Positions 5,946 through 8,790 of a stretch of DNA of 8,790 nt are shown one piece after another. The first letter of the stretch is position 1; the number at the start of each line of letters is the position of its first letter. Both the position numbers and the translations under genes were made by a program. The DNA lies in contig JAZUDZ010000029.1 in the NCBI GenBank assembly GCA_045639905.1, positions 1 to 8,790 on the forward strand, read 5' to 3'. Source of the DNA: RGIG426 sp045639905 (GTDB taxonomy: Bacteria; Bacillota; Clostridia; Oscillospirales; Acutalibacteraceae). The notes under the pieces were generated by a model that did no database searches, was not told where the DNA came from, and was given only the letters and a program-made list of their open reading frames with translations.

Positions 5946-7712
5946 CTAGTCGTTGCTCTTTTGCTTGTCTTTTAAAGACTGCATATAAGCTAAAATATCT
6001 TCATCTGATAGTGTATCCGTATTGCTGACGCTTAACTTTTCTTTTTCTTCCTTCAGCACGGAAACAATGCTATCCAGTTCTTCCAAATTCCCCTCGAGCA
6101 TTCGCGCCTCCTGAAGCATTTTTGACAAATACCCCATGGATTTTTCATCGTATTCCGAAGAAAACTGCGTCAGTTCCAGCGATTTTCCTTCTTGTAAACG
6201 CGAGCACAGTTTGCTGTAAAACTCCCGGTTAAACGATGTAACAAAAGTATCTGCCGGCAGCGAATCTTTCACCCGGGTCAAATAATCGGGATGCAGTATA
6301 AACAGCCCAAGCAGGCGTTCTTCTGCCTTGGCGGCGCGTTCATGCTGTGTTGCATCAGGATTGACCTGCGCAATGGCTTTTTGCTCATTGCGAACAGCCT
6401 CCCGCAGTACTTGTCCGGATTTAAACCGGCTTTTTTTCTTTCGTTCGGACTCAATTTGCATCATCAAAACGTTCTTCGGAATCTGCATATCCGAAGCAAG
6501 TTTCGAAGCATAGACTTCACACTCTATTGGATTGTCAAGCTTTGCCAAAACCTTTGCAGCCGCGGAAAGAAATTCTGTTTTTCCGACCGCAGTATTCAAC
6601 TGGCTTTGTTTGGCAAGTTCCATCAATTGGTACTCCACATCACTGCTGGAATTTCGCAAAACCGCGCGGAACCGTTCAACGCCGTTCTTTTTGATAAACT
6701 CATCGGGGTCCTTCCCTTCCGGGACCGAAACCACACGCACATTCAAACCCGTTGGGCGAAGAATTTCAATGGTTCGCTTAGCCGCCTTTTGTCCTGCCTC
6801 GTCGGAGTCATATAAAAGAACAACGCTTTTGGTATATCGTGCCAACAAGCTGGCATGCTCGGGTGTAAATGCCGTCCCGAGCGCCGCCACGGCATTGGTT
6901 ATACCTGCCTGATGCATGGCAATAACGTCCATATACCCTTCACATACAATCAATTCTTCCGAAGCATTTGCCTTTGCATAATTCAGGGCAAACAGATTGC
7001 GGCTTTTCTTAAAAGCCAGCGTGTCGGAGGTGTTCACATATTTCGGTTTGCTGTTATCAAGCACGCGACCACCGAACGCAATTACATTGCCACGGACATC
7101 GATAATCGGCACCATAACACGATTTCGGAACACATCATAAACGGACCGTTCTCCTCTTTTGCAAAGGAACGCCGCCGTTAATTCTTCATCGTTAAAGCCT
7201 TTGCCCCGGAGAGCATCCCGTAAACTGTTGAAACTGTCCGGCGCGTACCCAAGACCGAAGTTATGAATGGTCTTGTCGGAATAACCGCGACGATGGAAGT
7301 ATTCCAAGGCTTCTTTTCCCACTTCGGAAAACAGGCAGGAATGGAAATAACGGGCAGCCTCCCGGTTGGCCTCCAAAATCCGCATACGCAGTTTTCCGAC
7401 GGCGTCGTCTCGCTTGCTGTCCTCCGGCATTGTCATTCCGGCTCTTTCAGCCAGCAGTTTAACCGCATCCAAATAGTCAAGATTTTCAATTTGTTTAATA
7501 AAGGTGATGACATCACCACCGGCTCCGCATCCAAAACAGTAATAGGATGCCGTTTCCGGATACACGGTAAAAGAAGCTGTCTTTTCTCCGTGAAAAGGAC
7601 ACAGACCGACCAGGGTGCGTCCACGATGTTTGAGATCCACATAGGAAGAAATAACCGACTCAATATCATTTCGTTCGGCCAGTTCCATCAAGAACTGTTC
7701 AGGCAACGCCAT
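5946..7712 (-). CDS. dnaG: DNA primase DnaG
   Basis: DnaG makes the short RNA primers for lagging-strand and origin DNA synthesis and works with the replicative helicase DnaB/DnaC. The protein has 588 residues from ATG 7712. The CHC2 zinc-binding domain at the N-terminus has Cys38, His41, Cys59 and Cys62 (CPFH and CFGC). The catalytic core follows, with the primase signature FGGRVL (about 213-218) and a Toprim centre: Glu258 in VCEGYMD and Asp302/Asp304 in LLYDSDEAGQ, which bind the metal ions. The last 120 or so residues are less conserved and should be the helicase-binding domain. An in-frame ATG at 7736 would add MKLKGADD but has no ribosome binding site. AAAGGAG lies 8 nt before ATG 7712, and MALPEQFL fits the family. 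It follows dgt by 77 nt and precedes rpoD, the macromolecular synthesis operon arrangement. Confidence 0.96.
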   Translation of the reverse strand: MALPEQFLMELAERNDIESVISSYVDLKHRGRTLVGLCPFHGEKTASFTVYPETASYYCFGCGAGGDVITFIKQIENLDYLDAVKLLAERAGMTMPEDSKRDDAVGKLRMRILEANREAARYFHSCLFSEVGKEALEYFHRRGYSDKTIHNFGLGYAPDSFNSLRDALRGKGFNDEELTAAFLCKRGERSVYDVFRNRVMVPIIDVRGNVIAFGGRVLDNSKPKYVNTSDTLAFKKSRNLFALNYAKANASEELIVCEGYMDVIAMHQAGITNAVAALGTAFTPEHASLLARYTKSVVLLYDSDEAGQKAAKRTIEILRPTGLNVRVVSVPEGKDPDEFIKKNGVERFRAVLRNSSSDVEYQLMELAKQSQLNTAVGKTEFLSAAAKVLAKLDNPIECEVYASKLASDMQIPKNVLMMQIESERKKKSRFKSGQVLREAVRNEQKAIAQVNPDATQHERAAKAEERLLGLFILHPDYLTRVKDSLPADTFVTSFNREFYSKLCSRLQEGKSLELTQFSSEYDEKSMGYLSKMLQEARMLEGNLEELDSIVSVLKEEKEKLSVSNTDTLSDEDILAYMQSLKDKQKSND

Positions 7713-7720
7713 ATCGTCTG

Positions 7721-7727
7721 CTCCTTT
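7721..7727 (-). promoter_or_regulatory. Ribosome binding site that fixes the dnaG start
   Basis: AAAGGAG on the minus strand lies 8 nt before ATG 7712. It falls inside the reading frame of the longer alternative start at 7736, which has only AATGAAACGAAAA in front of it. The shorter start is therefore preferred. Confidence 0.8.
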
Positions 7728-7789
7728 CAATTTCATTTTTTCGTTTCATTACTAGTTCCTTCTTTCATTATAAAGTTGCTTTTCTTTCG

Positions 7790-8788
7790 TTATTTGAATG
7801 TCCATCCTTTCGGGATAAACAATTCTTCATATGTAGCCGTTGCAAAGTTATCGGTCATTGCCGCTATGTAATCGGCAGCTGCGCGATTGACTCCGTCCTC
7901 TTCCCGCACAGAATCGTACTCTGCAGGAAGTTTGTCGGGGTTTTTCACATAATACACGTACAAAGCTTTCAATATTTCTACAGCTTTACTTTCTTCCCCT
8001 TTTACGACGGGATTCGTGTATAGCTTTTCGTACATGGTGTCATGCAATACCCAAAATGCACGTTCCACCTCGTAATCCATACCAAGATCATCGGTTCCGT
8101 GAGCGATTACACTATTCATAAGGGTATCCAGTCGGGCACCTCGGTCCTGACCGAGAACTTCCCGTACTTCTTTCGGAATATCCTCTTCACTCATAACACC
8201 GGCAGATTTGGCATCGTCCATATCATGGTTAATATAGGCAATTCGATCGGCAATCCGGACCACTCGTCCTTCCAGCGTAGCCGCCCATTCTCCTTCGGTG
8301 TGTCTGTCAATACCGTTCACAACCTCCCAGGAGAGGTTAAGGCCTCTCCCTTTACGGGCCAGCTTTTCTACAACGCGAACGCTTTGCTCATAATGGCGAA
8401 AGCCGTCCGGAAGCATTTCCCGAAGAGCCCTCTCTCCTGCATGTCCAAAGGGTGTATGCCCTAAATCATGGGCCAGAGCAATTGCTTCTGTCAAATCTTC
8501 ATTTAATCGCAGGGCTCTCGCAATCGTCCGTGCAAGTTGAGAGACTTCCAACGTATGTGTTAAACGCGTACGATAATGATCTCCTTCAGGAGACAAAAAA
8601 ACTTGTGTTTTATGTTTTAGACGTCGGAAAGCTTTGCTGTGCAGAATTCGATCCCGGTCGCGCATAAAAGCGGTTCTGTATTCACACGGTTCTTCCCACG
8701 TTGCACGGCCACGGCTGTTCATTGCCAGGGTCGCACAAGGCGCCAGGATTTCTTTTTCAAGTTGTTCATACTGTTCACGAACGTTCAT
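7790..8788 (-). CDS. dgt: Deoxyguanosinetriphosphate triphosphohydrolase-like HD-domain protein
   Basis: This family hydrolyses dNTPs, classically dGTP, to the deoxynucleoside and tripolyphosphate, and so limits dNTP pools. The 332-residue protein has the HD-domain metal set: His78 in RTRLTHTLEVSQ, His107-Asp108 in IALAHDLGHTPFGHAGE and Asp181 in VRIADRIAYINHD. His111 and His116 are in the same conserved loop. The N-terminal block RDRDRILHSKAFRRLKHKTQVF is also characteristic. The length matches the short clostridial type rather than the roughly 500-residue E. coli Dgt. ATG 8788 is only 2 nt from the window edge, so its ribosome binding site cannot be seen; MNVREQYEQLE looks like a natural N-terminus. 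Which dNTP it prefers, or whether it needs an activating dNTP, cannot be read from the sequence. It is the first visible gene of the leftward cluster. Confidence 0.92.
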   Translation of the reverse strand: MNVREQYEQLEKEILAPCATLAMNSRGRATWEEPCEYRTAFMRDRDRILHSKAFRRLKHKTQVFLSPEGDHYRTRLTHTLEVSQLARTIARALRLNEDLTEAIALAHDLGHTPFGHAGERALREMLPDGFRHYEQSVRVVEKLARKGRGLNLSWEVVNGIDRHTEGEWAATLEGRVVRIADRIAYINHDMDDAKSAGVMSEEDIPKEVREVLGQDRGARLDTLMNSVIAHGTDDLGMDYEVERAFWVLHDTMYEKLYTNPVVKGEESKAVEILKALYVYYVKNPDKLPAEYDSVREEDGVNRAAADYIAAMTDNFATATYEELFIPKGWTFK

Positions 8789-8790
8789 GC

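Noticed and set aside
5921..5949. GTTTT/AAAAC pairing after dnaG as a terminator
   Set aside because: The stem is only 5 bp, A/T-only apart from one pair, and lacks a following T-run.
7713..7736. ATG at 7736 as the dnaG start
   Set aside because: No ribosome binding site precedes it, while AAAGGAG is well placed for the ATG at 7712.
7767..7772. Minus-strand TATAAT in the dgt-dnaG gap as a dnaG promoter
   Set aside because: There is no -35 at 15-19 nt and no TGn extension; the surrounding A-rich sequence makes a chance match likely.

Overview
The window reads as ordinary chromosome of a low-to-mid GC Firmicute (Bacillota), most likely class Clostridia and possibly near Oscillospiraceae/Ruminococcaceae. 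The pointers are a DUF4364-type protein, an acetyl-CoA-type MetA, a PcrA helicase with an insert between motifs I and Ia, the dgt-dnaG-rpoD gene order, strong GGAGG-type ribosome binding sites and an rRNA leader of Bacillus/Clostridium type. The taxonomic placement is inference from protein style; no search was run.

Layout. Positions 1-335 contain no protein gene. They are a divergent control region. Leftward on the minus strand lie two promoter-like elements and about 118 nt that look like a 16S rRNA leader, so a ribosomal RNA operon probably begins just beyond the left edge. Rightward lies a sigma-A-type promoter with a short untranslated leader for metA. metA (336-1244, plus) and a DUF4364 winged-helix-like gene (1269-1847, plus) are 24 nt apart and probably one transcript. 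A perfect 12-bp hairpin with flanking A and T runs (1852-1878) ends that transcript and also the convergent minus-strand cluster.

The minus-strand cluster runs from the right edge leftward: dgt (8788-7790), dnaG (7712-5946), rpoD (5800-4457), pcrA (4327-1883). dnaG-rpoD is the core of the 'macromolecular synthesis' operon of Gram-positive bacteria. Here it is flanked by a dNTP triphosphohydrolase and the PcrA helicase, so one cluster holds dNTP pool control, replication priming, the primary sigma factor and a replication/repair helicase. The gaps carry signals: an extended -10 promoter and CTTAAG-containing repeats before rpoD, and a long hairpin without a T-run between rpoD and pcrA.

I found no mobile element, CRISPR array, tRNA, toxin-antitoxin or defence system, and no convincing new system. 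The items worth a second look are regulatory (the rRNA/metA divergent region, the rpoD promoter, the rpoD-pcrA hairpin) and protein-level (the acidic arm of RpoD, the PcrA insert with two cysteines, the metA-DUF4364 pairing).
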